DNA of 64,000 nucleotides from Rhea pennata (lineage: Eukaryota; Chordata; Aves; Rheiformes; Rheidae): contig NC_084663.1 of NCBI RefSeq assembly GCF_028389875.1, positions 214,916,876 to 214,980,875 of the forward strand, written 5' to 3'. The translations under genes and the position numbers were made by a program. How positions within the stretch are numbered: position 1 is the stretch's first letter; every line of letters starts with the position of its first letter. This document shows positions 12,701-27,995 of the stretch, piece after piece. The notes beneath the pieces were generated by a model, which made no database searches, had not been told where the DNA came from, and saw only the letters and a program-made list of their open reading frames with translations.

Positions 12701-15700
12701 CCTACACCACCTTCTGGGATATTCTGCAAGGACTAGGATTTGACCTTAAATTGCCCACGCAAGAGCAACAGGACGGCATCCACAGAGGCTCTTTTCTCTC
12801 AAACCCGTTCTTCGGATGACACACTTCTGAACTTCTTCTGAATGAAGCTTCTTAAAATAGTCTTGCTTCAAGGTCCATGTAGTCTAGATTCCGAGGAGGT
12901 GACCTGTCAAAATGCAGAGTGCCTCCTGCGCACTTTTATTAAGCACACCCTTGCACAAAGTACAGCACAAATTTGGTCAGCATTTGCTGATCCAAGTTAG
13001 TAAGTGTATCTGTGGAGAATACCAAGGGACTGCTCCAAAAATATCCAATGGTGTACACAATCCTCTAAACAATACGCATAGTTTAACCTGTATGATGCAA
13101 TTCCACAGCAACACAGGGAAAAATATCAGCAGCTAAATTAGAACACGTATACCACAGCATATTGCAAGAGCAGCAGAGGACCCTGCTTTTCAGTACTTGT
13201 TTCCAAAAAACATGAAAAACCCACCACACACAAACATCTGGAATTTGAGAATAACACATTACTGCTATGAAGTTGCATACCCCAAGTTCTTCAGGCTCTT
13301 GCACAAGTCCAGGGACACATGGCTACCAATACTTTACATTAAGAATTCAAGAGTAGTGTATCCTGAACATCACACTCCCCATCTTCTCTTCCACAGCTCG
13401 CAGCCTAAACTAAGATAGCTTTCTCCTTGGGGAGTGACTCAACATAGAGGCAACCAGCATGGCCACTTCAGCTACCTGCCTGCTCTACGTGTCCTGCAGA
13501 CGAAGAACTTCAAGCTAAGAGCATGGTAATTCATCAAGCTAAGATGATGTTAATCTGCCACAATAGTTTTTAGTCTTTCAATGTGCAGACTTAAAAATTT
13601 CCTGAGACACACACTTCTCTGTGGGGAGCTGAAACCTGCTGACAATAAACTTGTTTTTCCCAGTTGCATTTCACAAATGCCTTGGAAATAGGCCATGGAG
13701 CCTGAGGGGTCTGCAGACCTAAGGTTTAAAATTAATCAAGTAGAACTTCAAAAAAAAGTTAGTCTTTAAAAGATAGGAATTTGGTTTCAAATATTCAGTG
13801 GAACAAGGGATTTTTTTGCTTTTGTTTTTAAATTTTTATTCCAGAAAAAGGCTACTTGAAGAATTTTGGGGGCTCAACATCAAATAAAAAAAGAGGGCTC
13901 ATATGAGAAGTTGAGTTTGGACCAGACAATTTTTTACAGAAGAATTTCTACATCCCAGCTGTGATATGGCATCTTGAAATAACTATTCTCCTCAAGCAGT
14001 ATTATTTAGAGGTGCAATAATAAATCCCTTCATACAAGGGCTGTAAGGACATATACTAGTTGCTATCCAACTCCAGCAATTTCTTGTATAAACACACATA
14101 GGAAATAGTTTGGGGGTCTTCATGTTGTCATAACTACAAAGCCAGCTTAGAAATTCACCACAAAGTTCTCAGAGAACCTTGAAGTGCCAAACAGAAGCTC
14201 ACATCTTCTTTCTGTTAAGGGCCATAGAAGAGCTGCCACCATGTATAGTAAATACTAAATCGCAACTGTTTGCCATCTTCCACTGTGCAGTTGATAGTGC
14301 TAAAGGGGAATCATCCATAGAAACAAAAGCAACTTGGAGATGCAAAGTAAAAGCAGACTGGTTACCCAAGTCAGGTATTTCAGTCAAGCGCTTGAGAAAC
14401 ATCAGTGAAGAAAGCATTAAGCTGTTTTGAAACTCCGTAAGAAGGAATCATTCAAGACACTTCTTCCCTTTCCAAAGGGCCTTTGTTCCTCCAGGGATAA
14501 AGCCTCCAGAAATACTAACCAAGGGCACATGGCTCCCACGTCTTTCAAGGGGAATTGTTCTAACCTGTGATAAGACTGCAAACGAGGCAGGGCTCTAACA
14601 TTTAACCTGAAATCAGGCAAAGCTGGGTCAAGTCTCTGATTCATTCTTAGCTGTGCAAGTCATACTGAATAAAACAATTTCAAAATATCATCCAGACAAT
14701 TCTCTAGAGAAGTATTTCTCTAGAGTTAAGGACTTACTGTGAGGAATGTATGTAGTAATTAGGCTAAAGTTCCTCTTGAATTTACTATATATTCTGCAGT
14801 TTAGTGATTTGAGGAAACCCTAACTGTACACAAAAGAAAATCCTTCTTGTAATTTTAAATAAAATTGCAGAATTCCTAAGACCAAGACTATCTTCACTGC
14901 AAATTACCTGCTGCAGAGTAACTAGTCGAAGTCTATGTATAAATAAAGACCAGATGCAACCTATCAGCCCTCTGCATTCAGGGAGAGAGAGAGGAAAATA
15001 TTTTTTAAGTAGTAAACCAAATGACAATTACAAGACTGAGGCTTTCACTGAGAAAAAATTTCAGGTCTGCTATTACACTATAACATCCAAAGAAATAAGC
15101 AAATTTCACAGGATGAAAGCCTATGACCTGCACACTGTTTACTCAATTTCCCCCCCCCCCCCCCAAAAAAAAAATATTCCCTTCTCCAAATCACACAGAG
15201 GTTTAACAGCAACTAAAAATAAAACAGTGGGAAAGAACTATGGTCAAAGTAAAATATACGGTATTGGATAAAAGCCATTAGGATGATAGCCCTGCAAATT
15301 AGGGAAAAATGTAACTGAACTAGAATAAAAATACCCTAAGAAAGTTGGAAGAACTGGAAGAATGCAAACATAATTAAGCAGTGAATACATAAAGGACTGC
15401 TATTAAGACACAGCTTGGAAAGCTGAGAAGACATTGCAAGAACCTGAACCAGTGGGTGGGTCTGGAAATGAGAGGCTGGAAGAGACCTGCCCTGTGGAAA
15501 AACTCTTAGTAAGGCATTTCTGAGGTCAGGAAGAAAGACAAAATGAAAGCCTAAAACTCATTTCAGATCTTATGCAAAACTTGGATTTTCCTCAGCCATC
15601 TTAATGAGCCCCTCCTGCTGCATTCACCTGCTATGCTGAAAGGTTCTCTGTTAACAGTTCAAGTAAGCAGCAGAAGCACAGCTTTAATAAAGCCATCCTA

Positions 15701-18700
15701 AAGGCTCTCAGAGCATTCATATAGGCCTGAGCCATTTTCAGCCATTTTGATGATGCCAAGGACACAACATTCAAAAACTGCTTTAGCAGCAATCACATTG
15801 TGAAACCAGGAAGAACCGAACAGGTAATAGAGAAAAGGCAAATAAGGCAACAAACAAGGACCTGTCTACTACACTCTACTAAAGTCAGGAAAGGGTCAGA
15901 AAGAAAAGGTACTGCAGCACAGTATTTCACTGCCAATTAATTCTGTTACACATGAAATTAAACCCCGTTCATCTACTCAACACTGACTACACCCATCAGG
16001 CAACATTACCTGCAGATTCAGCTGCTTTTCTAAGAGAAAGCATTCTCCACTTACCTGCATTTCTAATAGAATGCCCTCTGCCCTGGTTCAAGCTCATGCT
16101 GCTCTCACCAAGATTTATTGATCTCTGTGTGCACACTATGCTTTTGCTCTCAGCACTTAAAATAAATTTTGTTCTCTCCATTTTCTCTACCACCTCAGAC
16201 ATCCACTGGATGATTCAATCACCCATCTAGTTCAGATTCCTCTGCTAAATGTTCCTTCTGTCAGGTCATAAAAAAAGAAATCCTCCCATCACTGACAAGT
16301 AGGGTTTCTCATGGACATTTCTGTGCCAGCAGAAGAGGAGAGAGTCAGTAATGAGTGAACATTTTCTGCTTCTACAGAATGCCACAGCTTCATTAAAACA
16401 AATGAAGTGCCTAGCCCTGCAAGCTGCAGAGAAGCACTTCTGCACTCAGATTAATACAATGCTGCCTGTCCATTTCTATACAGAGAGCTTTAGAGCCTCT
16501 GCAGGTCACGGCTCTCTGGACCTGTTAAGGGGATTTCGCCTCCCTCAGCAGCAGCTACTCAGACCCCCGGGAGTGTGAAACTGACAGGACCCGCGGCAAT
16601 TTCACCCGGCTCCTCACCCCCACCGGCCTCTGCGCCCGCTTTGCCAGGGAGACTTCACCCTCCCAGGGCCCCGCTCCTGGCAGCTACTCCTCTATCCTGG
16701 ATTTAATTTCCCTCCCCTTTGCTTTTCCCATATCAAGAACATTAAGAAAACGAATTAGCTCTAACTCAAACCTAGACAGAGGCAAGTACAGGAAGTATAA
16801 CAGGAAGCATTTAGAGGAATGGGATAAACTGGCCTCTACATTAATTACAGAAATGTTGGAGTGGGTTTTCTTCCTGCAGCAATTGCCGATTGCACTCCTA
16901 GAAGCAAATCATTAATGTCACTCAGCAGTGATATTTAAAAAAAATAAATAATGCTATTTTTATGGTTACAAACATTAACAAAACAAACACTAAAGTGGTC
17001 ACAATAAGTTTCAAGACATAAGGTAACCTAAGTGAAACTTAAGAATATTTTCTCAGGTTTCTTGCACCTTCCACTGACACAGCTGGTTTGGCCATGTCTG
17101 AAGACAAACCGCCTAGCTGCTCATCAGCATGCTCCTAGATTTCTTCCAGACTCTTTCAGTTCTGGGGAAATATGTTTTAGATTTAAACTAAAGACTTAAT
17201 TCTGTGTGTTGATGACTCCTACACATGTCTGGATCAGAGAACACTACGAGCCTGCAAATCTCAGAATAGCTATGTGGCATCTCCAGGGGATACTGGCATG
17301 TAGTCAAGCAATGGAAACTCTTAGAAGTATGCCCCAACTTTGTTTTTTTAAAATGGAAGTGACTACCACAAGCATAAAATTAACAGTGTGAATCTGTGTG
17401 CAGCTGTACCTCAGCAGGTGCCTTAAGCCTACAAAGGTGCCAAGGTCAACGGAGATGACCAAACACTTGCAGAGTTTCCTTTAGACTCTAGTGCAGCACA
17501 GCAGTTGGCATTTCCAGCTTTGGTATTTCTGACTGGATTAGAGAAAAGTTACAGTATGGACAAAAACATCCTAACATGGGAAAGGGACTTTAGGGGCACA
17601 TACTCTTTTTAGGCAGTTCTCATCACAATCAAGTGTCTCAAGAATTGCATGTTTGGCTTTGCAGAAGTACTTTAAAGCTCAAACTTCATAATACAAAGAG
17701 CTTATTCCTCAGCTTCCCTCACACATGCAGTAGCTAAACCAGTTAACATGGCACTGGATACACTGGAGGTTTAAGAAGTCTTTTCAAAGCCTAAAGCTGA
17801 CTAGGAAATGTGCACTGGCATTCTGGCAACACCGACTCAGTTCACAGCAGCCCAGCAAGGTGAACGTGCTAACCAGGAACAATAAAGGAAAGTTACACCC
17901 GTGCTCTAAAACGTTAAATTAAACAGATACGGCTGTGCTGTAGAGCTGAATAGAGTGTCCTTCCTAATTTGAAGATTAAACTGTGTGACAGAGTCAACTT
18001 CAGGCAAATTCAAGTCAGCACAGTAGCCAAAAGCAAGCAAAGGCCTCAAGAAGTCAGTAGGTCCACATACCCCACAAAGGCAAGCGTTAGTAGCATGCCT
18101 TCCAATCACATTGTATGTGGCATCAGAAGCAGGAAGGAGAAAGTAGCTTTTCTACTTAAATCACCAATTTTGATACTGCTGTGCATCTAGAGTTGTTTAT
18201 TTTCTTTAGTCGGTATTTTCACTCACTGACAACTGGTGATTTTCATCTCAAAAGGATCTCTGTCATTCAGTGTGGCCTTTGCACTAAGTTCAGTATTTTC
18301 TAAGTATAATATATATACACACCCATACACACAAATTTATTGAACCATTAGTAAGTTCACAGAGGTAAAAAGCATTCATTGTTTCATAAAATATTTGCTT
18401 CACAGATTAATATTCTTTTCTTTTTGATGCACTAAGCTGCACCTGGTAAGAGCTGAATTTAACTGAAATGCACAAAAAAAATACTTCAGTCAATACACTT
18501 AGCCTGTCAAGTTCTAAATACAAAATAAAATAGCTGATATAAAGTAACCACTTTGTTTGTTTGCTGTCACTGAGCCCTTCAACATATTAGAGCTATAAGA
18601 GCTTGTTCTACGCTGAAGAGAAAAGAAAGAATCCATTTAGCATCTCACCCTTGTGTAAGCTCAGTAAATAAAGAGCAGAGACCTGAAAATTTCTAGTTTC

Positions 18701-21700
18701 ACTATCAGTTCATATTTTGACTGCGGTTCATTTGCTGAAGCACACATTTTTTGTTTAGACTACTTAAATAATTTATACTAGCGTGCCCAATTTGTTATCA
18801 TTTTGATTACACTAGTTCACTTTCAAAATAGTATTTTAGTTTATATTATATATTTATATTTTTACATCTTGTTTCATACCAGAACTCTCTCAGAAGTGTT
18901 CTTCTGTCACAGGCTAACTTTTCTTGCAGAGTACAGAACTCACAAGTGAGTTTCAAAGGTTGTCTTGAAAAAAATACGGTGTTCATGTCAAGACAGAGAA
19001 TCTTTGATTTCTTTAAGAAGTATTTCAAACCATTGAGATTTTCTCACTGCTTTCTTGGTTTGGTTGTGGTTTGTTGGTTTGTTGTTTTTGTTTGATTTAT
19101 TTTAATGAGTAGCATATCAGCTCAGGTCTGGAAAGGCAAGTAGGAAGGCAGCTAGTTGCCTTCACTACAAAACACTCATAGAAGATAAGACTTTTCAAGA
19201 TGAGAGGTCTTAAGCTCTCTGACAATTTCCAACTGCTCGATCTTCTGCTAAGGCTGACCTCAGATGAGGTTCTTCACCTTTGTTTCTCTATTATCCCCAA
19301 AGTATTAGACAACAGTTCCACAGAGCCTGCATCACAGGTTTAGAAAGTGCCAAGCATCACCAAACATTCCAAGAGCTGCAAATATAAAATCTATTATCAA
19401 GGGGTAGAAAGATCATTTCCTTCCTTATGGGTTCACAAATCACTTCTCACAGATGCAGACCGAAAAACCTACAGAAGTACAAACAGGTGCAGCTATTTTT
19501 CCTCTGCTAAAAAAAAATCTCCTTCAGAAGCTTCTTCAAATAGATAAGTATTAAAAGGCGCTATGAAAGCAGGCATCACAATGTATTTAAGTCCCATTTC
19601 TCCAAGTCTGACTCTTCCTTAAGACATTGTTGGAAGGGCTATTTCAGAGATGGGGAACAGAAAGAGCAGGGACAATATTCTGGAAGTACCCAAGCAAACA
19701 AGGCTAGTGACTCATGTAGAAAATACATACAGGATAAATATAAACCCAAATATCTAGATTTCCTGTCACTCAATATATTCCTCTTAGTGAATCTTCTATA
19801 AAGAGGAAAAAAAAGCATGGCACTAGGAATTTAACAGGAGGGAAGAGGGCAAGATTTTACTCACTGGTGGGACAAGTTCATACATTTCTGGAGCTTGTAA
19901 ACCAGATGAAACTTCTTTTTAAAGACTTAAGTTACATGGGGATGGCAGTCTCCACAGATTGACAGAGGCTGAACTGCAATGAGTGTTATGCCAGCTTCTC
20001 TCACACAAACCACCTGCAGTTCTCCAGTTATCTAATAAGACACATCATACTATTCAGCTGTGTCTGTATCAACCCTGTTATGTAACAGCACAGTTCGTTA
20101 GAGGTTTCTAAACAGTTATATGCTACAAGTTACACTGTAGTTATGACAGCATTTTCAATACTAAAATCCCACCTAATTCCTGATAAAAAACCTCTAACTG
20201 GTTATCATTTTTTTTACATCGTCTTATACAATGCAGAAATTACTGTAGTAAGATACAATAGGGACATATTTTGCCATCTATATATATTAATACCCTTCAG
20301 ACTTCCTCTTCAATAAAACCTGCAGCATGAATCCACACGACGAAAGAATACTTCTATTGTTGTGCCCCAGCATTCAGTTCTGCCCAGTCAAATATAAATT
20401 GACATATAAAGAACAGAAGATGTTCATATGCTAGACAAAACTAAAAATGTTACTAAATATTTTGGGAGTACATAGCATATTTACCACAAGCAATCCTAAT
20501 AGAGGTGATGTATAAACTAACTGATATGACCCATAAACCAAAATTTATTACTTAATGTATTAGGATTCATGAAAGTCACTTGACAAAATAAGATCAAAGG
20601 CAGTAAGAAGCATACAATCTTTTTTTTTTAAAAAAAAAAAAAAAAAAAGGGGTAGCTATATCTAATCCCTCAGCACAGAGCTCTGCGTTTTCAGTAAAGA
20701 TTAACATATTTAAAACTACTAAACTCTGTATAATCTCCAAACACTGGGAAAAGTAATTCAATTAGGACAAGCACTGGTTAAGTTTCCTTCTTGCTAGTCA
20801 CTCAATGCTATATCCTTGTGCTGCAAGCAAGGGAAAAAATAAAGAGCTAGGAAAAGAAAGAGAAGCTTCTCTTCAGCTGAACATGGATTATTTTGCAGGC
20901 TGGTGATGAATCCACAGCACATGCGGCAAGTATCCAGGTTTGCTGATCCAGTTTGGTGGGGAGGGCTGTGGGGTGACAAAAACCACATTGCTTTTGAGAA
21001 GCAATGACTTGCAGTAAATTCTGAAAGAAGCTGCAAGTGACCTTATGTCATTTAGCCAACACACACCCCTGACTGATCAGCACTGGCAGGACTCTGATGA
21101 ACAGAACTGCAGCAGTGTGTCAGCTTTCTCTCCATGGCATTGACTGCTCGAGGAGCTGGCGCAACAAAACCATAAAAAGCAGACAATGTAAGTAACAGAC
21201 ACTGGAGGCAGGAAGATTCTGGAGGTCAGGGAACAAGGAAAGGGAAAGGGTTTGTTTTGTTTTGTTTCTTTAAAGAAAGAGCGGCAGCTTAATGCATAAG
21301 AGAACCAGCTGCTAATGCCGAACAGTATAACTAGGAGGAATCACTGCAGTCCAGACAAATACCTCTAGGTATATGGTGTTGAACTACCACAATATGGCTG
21401 AGGATACCAGCAAAAATTACAGACTGCATCCCCTGCACAATTTCAGTTTCAGGTAAGGTTATAGGAATGAAATGTCTAGAAATGCTTCCAGATCTTTCAC
21501 GGCAAGGTATCACCTTTGATCACACAATTACATCTAAAGGCTCTAAAGCCTGTACAGTAAATGAACTCCAGGTAAGAATCTCTCAACTGTAACGTGCATG
21601 TTTAGGAAAGAAATGGTATACAATCAACACAGAAGGTCTGATACTAGCTGGCTTTGGTTGCTGATGCACCTAATCAACACTGCACCCCTTTGTAACATTT

Positions 21701-22769
21701 CATTTGCCATTCTGAAGTGCCTGAGTGAAACAGAAGCATCCTGTATCCCTACAAACAGCAGTAGGATATCTTTAATTACAGCCTTCCAGCAGGGCAGAAG
21801 TATATGCAGTAATCCTTTCAGGAATTTCAGGAAGTATATGCAGTAATCCAGTGCAACAGTTGTATAAAGAGATGTTTGATTCACAAAGCTGTAAGAACTT
21901 CTTTATTTCTACGTTTCCCTTAATCTTCAAAAACAAGGATGACAAAGGGAGCTATGTGTAAGCAAAACCTCTTAGACCTCTCCTGCAGAATGCAAGGTGC
22001 TTCCATATTATCTCCATTACATGGAAGAACATTATTAGAACATTTATTCTTTCAGGAGCCATATGTAATGGGAGCTCGTCACACAGTGAAAAATAAATAA
22101 ATAAATAGACACAATTATATCAAGACAGCAGTATTTGAAGAGATCTGATGCAAATTCAGAGAAAGCTGTTTCTCCAGCATGTACGAGAATCATCTGGGGG
22201 CTGTGCTGGAGCATGCCCGCGCTGCAGCACCTGTAGACTGCCTGGACACGCTGAGCTCTTCGCTGCTATCAGCACAGCCCTGTGTTAGCGGAGAGTTCAG
22301 CGCAGATGAGCCACTGAGTGATCGCCCTGATCTAGACAAAGGCAGGTCTGAAACCCACACCACAGCTGCTAGCACTACCTAGCTCACCACCAGCTGAATA
22401 CAGCGATAAGTTATGTATATTTAGTTAGGAATATTTTGCTACACTCTACCCCCAAACCCCCTTCTCTCCCTCCCAGATTTAAAACTATCAATGGGAATCA
22501 TTTAAGACCTTCAGTATAACCATAGATGATTAGCTTGGGGGGGGGGACAAGGAGCTGCTGAGATTTAAGATCTGCACTAGATGCCTCCCATAGAGGCATC
22601 CTAAAATCTTCAGGAAATTAAAGCTCAGAAATACAGGGAAACAAGCAAAGCAAATGCACAGGCAACGCTCTAGATTCGTGTTGTCAAAAAACACCTTGAA
22701 AAAAAAATAGCATCTTTTACACACAACCCTCTTCCTAAATCCTCATAAAATGGCTGGCCAAACAGCACC

Positions 22770-22862
22770 TCACCAAGTAGGTCAGGTGACTTAGCCAAGA
22801 AGAAATGCCCAAGTTGAACTCGTGCTCCCTGCATCCCTAACACCAGAGTGGCTCCAACACAA
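22770..22862 (+). repeat. Possible second MIR-like SINE relic
   Basis: GGTCAGGTGACTTAGCCAAG followed by TTGAACTCGTGCTCCCTGCA has the layout of the MIR core (gtgacttgcccaag, then a gaacccaggtctcc-like block). The middle is shortened. It is weaker than the tract at 9.7 kb and could be chance. Confidence 0.3.
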
Positions 22863-23603
22863 AAAAGGAGGGGGGTGGTGGACGGGACAGACTAAAGGAA
22901 GCTACCAACATACAGGTAAATACATTTTAATAGCAGTCTTACCACCAAGCTCATCTACATTTAAGTGAAGAAAAAACACTATGTAAGTCATCGGGGGTAG
23001 GGGGGGAGGGAGAAGGAGTATGTCATCAGCTCCTACCACATAGGGAGCAAAGGTGGCTAAAGGCGCAAACACCCCACCCTGAGATAGAGAATATTTTGCT
23101 CCTTCTCATTATATCAAAGATCCTCCAATATTTGACCAGGATCACAAAGCACCCTACGAATTAATATTTTCCAGAAAAAAAAAAAAAACCCACTCCCCTA
23201 AAAGTAGGATTCGGATTTAATACGGCAGACAGAGAGGCCTTTACATAGGAAGAAGCTGAAATCCAGATTTCTCAGGGTTTTTTCTTATTTTTTTTCCTCC
23301 CCTCCCAGAAAAGACAGGAGAATAAAATCTCATCTACTATGTAAATATATTTAGAACGTTTCATCTGCCATGCCGGGACATAACTCCATTTTCAAAAAAA
23401 TAAATATAAAGAAATATATTACATATATGTAAAAATACAGGTATCTCGAAGCAGGAGATACCAGGGATTGACACTCTTTTCCCAGCGAAGCCCGATGCAC
23501 TCGGGCTAAATGAATCAGCACTGCTTCAAAAGATGGGGCTGCGTGGGGCTTAAAAAAGATAAAAAAAAAAAATAATAATAATCATTATCATCATCACGAA
23601 TTA

Positions 23604-24260
<657 letters not shown>

Positions 24261-27200
24261 GAGGGGGGAGGCGTGTTCACTCTGGAGCCTAATGGTGGCT
24301 GCGTGTCGGCTGCGTGGGCGGTTTTGCATGGGGAACGGAGCCGGTTTGCTGAAATGCCTGAGCTGTTGGGCGTCTGTAGCGGGGGGAAGTGAGGAGGTGG
24401 GGGAGGGGGGCGCCAAAGGTGCCCTCCTCGGGGAATACCACAGCATGGGGAAAGCAAAGGCCCGCATGCGCTGTCCGTGGCACGTGCAGCCCCGAAGACG
24501 GTCTGTGGTCCCCACGCGCCTCTGAGCCGTGAGGGCGTTGCCGGCATGCATCCTCCTATTGCGCCCACCCCTCGCCCAGACAGCGGCGCTCAGCTGGGCC
24601 TCGGGGCACCGCAGACAGCAACAGCACCACGTGCCCTGCCGGCACGGCGGGCATTCCCACACCCAGCTGACCCTCCCCGGGCCATGGAGGAGTCTCCATC
24701 GCAGCTCTGTGCCCCCCAAGGGAGCTAGGTGCAGGGCCAGGCCCGGCCTTGCCGCCCCTCCTCCTCTTCCAAACGAGCTCGCTGATCACAGCCGTCCCCA
24801 AGCCCTCTCCTTCCTCCTCTCCCCTCCCTCAGCTTCGGCATTAAGCAACAACTAAAAAAGCTTTCAGGCTCGGACGCAGCATGTTTCAAGCAGGCGGCTG
24901 CAAACCTCGCGTCTATTTTTGCTTTGCTGGAGAAAATCGGCGCCGGTTGCCCAGGCAGCTGCGGAAACGAAGGAAGCTCTCGGCGACCGTTCGCTCTTTC
25001 CAGATCGGCAGGGGCAGCAAGACCGGCCGGAGCAACGCTGCTCGCCCAGGAGCAGCACGCAAAACGTGCTTTCCACGAGTATTCGCCCGCCGAGCTTCCC
25101 CAGGCTTCAGCTGCCGTCGGCGGCACCTGCTGTTCCCACAAATATCTCCGCTTGGCTGCCCGAAACAAGGACGCGTTTAATCGTGCGGCCCTTTGGGGCT
25201 CTGCGGCTTCTGCCTTTTAGTTTTCTTCACGTTGGCGTTGACGCAAGTCTAGTCTACAAGGTTCGATGCACACGACTTGGGGGGTGCCTGGAGCGAGCGC
25301 GGTGGCACCCGCCGCACCGGCCCAGCGAGAGCACGGCCCAGCTCCGTCGCAGCTTCCCCTCAGCCTGCAAACACCCAGGTTTTCCTCCGCTTCTCCATCT
25401 GGGAGGTTGCTCCAGATGGTCGGGGAACCATCTCCGCTTCCCTCTCCAAGGCCCGAGCGCTATGCCTCAGCACCGCGTTTCCTCTGCTAAGGGGACACCA
25501 AGCGCCAGCTCTTTGCCTCCTCTTTGGAAAACCTCACAGAGCAAAACTAACGTCATTCCATCTTCTCCTGCTGGATTTGTAAACGGTCCATGCAGCTATG
25601 GGGTAAGGTCTGTGTAGCTATGGGGCAAGGCTCCGTTTGCAGGAAGGTCACCTTTGGCCATGAATATCCTTCGTTGAGCATCTCTGGCCGAGACCTCTGC
25701 GCTCCGGCTGTGCCCGATTCGTGGAAATGCTCATCGAACTTCTCTGCTCCAGGGATTTGCTCTCAGACATGAACCTTGCCCACTCTCCAGGAGCAGAATT
25801 AGAAGGTATTTTGAAGACTAGATGGTCTATCCTTTCTATTTTTGATCGTTTCATTCATATCACCTCAACGTGATTAACTGCTTCTCCAAGTTATTTTTTT
25901 TCAGGCCTTGAACTGCCAGTGAACTGAAAATGTGCCTTTTAATAAGGTGATTAAATCCAAATAAGTTTTAATAAGGACATGAGCAAGAAATTGCATTTTG
26001 CCCTGCACTTGGCATTCGTGAGCGCTTCCCCACTGTGCAGCACTGTGACACCGGTCTCCCACTAAGATGGGTGAAAGGGGACCCAGACTGGCACAGAGCT
26101 TGTTTGAATAGTTTCAACATCGTTTTATATACATAATGTATACATACATTGTTTGGCAGTATGGATTCAGGGATCTTGCTCAATGATACATTGGCTTTCC
26201 ACCAGGGAGAAGTCTTCGCTGTTAGGGGCAATTATTTTTATCGCTGATCCATCCGAAAGCTCCGCTCAGGCTCAGCGTCTCTTTGCACTAGGCAAATGCT
26301 TTGCGTTGCCTGCCAAAGAGGTTTCAGCCTGAGGGGCCAGCAGGAGATATGGATGAGGATTTTGAGATAAAGCAATTCAGGGACCTTCCTTGATTCACTG
26401 AAGCCAAGGGAGATCATCTCACTGAGCCCCGCAGGCCTTACACATGGTCCTAAGAAACTGCAGAAGATAGAAAAGGAGGAGACAGGCACATTAGAGGAGG
26501 TTTTATTCCAGGTTGTATTGAAATGTCTTTTGTTTAATTGTATTTGCAACCAGATAAGAGAGCAAGGAAGTGAAGGCTTTCACATGCCGCATCTCCGTTG
26601 CCCCAGGACAGCTCTATTCCTGTGGACAGCATGGTGGACTCTGAGAGAGAAGGGGCGGGGGAGCCATTTGCTCTCCCAAAGCAGGATGCTGCGGACATAT
26701 GTCAGGAAAAGACAGGCCCTACTCCTGCAAACAGTCCAGGCAGGCACGCAGGTGAGCTGGCTGCGAAAGGGCTGGTTAGTCAAGCGAAGGAAGGCAGGAC
26801 AAGAACCGGCGGCTGGCAGCTACAGCTGGGGCACAGTCAAATTAGAAGAAAGGCCCACGTTTTTTAACAGCGAGGGTGATCGGTTGCCAGCGCAAACTGC
26901 CAAGAGCAGTGCTATCTTTGCATCAGGGGAAAATCGGGAGCCGGAGCTTATAGGAGAGAAATGCTTTCATCAAAGCAGGAATGATCTGTTTTCCATACAG
27001 CTGTAACGCAGAGGAAACGTAGAGCGTGCAGCATGCAGGAGACCAAATTATACGATAGAAAAGTCCCTTATGGCCTTAAAAGTTTTAAATCTGTGACAGA
27101 TGTTAGGGAAAGTCTGCTATATAGGGGTGGACTGTTCTTTCACGGAGACATTTAAGAGGACAATGATGGTCATTGAAGGAGAAGGGGGAGGGAGAATTCT

Positions 27201-27744
27201 TGTAATATTTTTAGCAATGGTTACAGTACTCCGAACTCAGTCTGGGGCCGCGCTCTTGTCCTCAGCCACATTTTATGCGCAGCCAGAGGATTAGTCGCTG
27301 GTAGGGATGAAGGTACTAAGGGGAATTAGGGGGCTGCAGACCCCCTCCCTGAGATCCGATAGCATCTGAAGTCACGTAACAGGGAATTATCACGGGCACG
27401 AGCTGCTTTCCAAATATCAGTTGCAGGGCCTGTTGGAGACAAGCTGGAGAAAAAGAGGAAGAGGAGGGAGCGAAGGCATTTGAAGGAGGGTGGAAGAGAC
27501 AAGGCAGAGACGCAGACAGATTGCAAAGGGTTGTGTTATTCCTGGGCCGGCTGCAGACTGTCAGGCCTCCACTGAGGGGAACTGGGACACTCAGCGCTGC
27601 TCCCTCCTCATGCAGGGCCGCCAGGCGCACCTCCCCTCCTAGCAGGAGGAAGCCTGTGCCGAAATTCAGGGAGGTCCTGGATCACTACGGCACCAGTATT
27701 AAAGCAGCAGCTTTAAAACCTCCACAGCTGCCTCCCCCTCAAGG
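24261..27744. other. RAB6A-MRPL48 intergenic, left part; no gene seen
   Basis: CpG content is high to about 25.5 kb and then falls. Long reading frames around 24.3-25.6 kb run through GC-rich DNA, overlap in several frames and show no recognisable domain, so I do not call genes. I see no transposon. The region may hold upstream regulatory DNA of RAB6A, but nothing specific is visible. Confidence 0.5.
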
Positions 27745-27995
27745 CACTTCCTGGCCATAGTAACATGGCCGCCCCCAGGCGGGGCCCCCCCAAGCCACTC
27801 TCAACATGGCCGCCACACGCGTCACGGCGGGGCTGGCCAGGCCACACTCGACGTAGCCGCTTGGCGACGCCAAGAAGAAGCCAGACAGGCCACTCTCAAC
27901 ATGGCCGCACCAACGAGCCGCAGCGCTGCCGCCCGCCCTACTCTCGCGTGACTTGATGGACGTTGAGGAAGGCCAATCAGAGCGCGAGAAGGGGG
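27745..27995. promoter_or_regulatory. Promoter-like CpG block with triplicated YY1-like motif
   Basis: AACATGGCCGC, which fits the YY1 core (AANATGGCNGC), occurs at about 27,763, 27,803 and 27,898. Two of these sit in a roughly 47-48 bp tandem unit, GCCACTCTCAACATGGCCGC at about 27,794 and 27,889, with a mutated middle copy at 27,841. A CGCGTGACTTGATGG tract and a CCAATCAG box (about 27,973) follow. The block is 1.2 kb upstream of MRPL48 and 3.9 kb from RAB6A, so it is not obviously either gene's core promoter. It may drive a non-coding transcript; that is inference. Confidence 0.5.
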
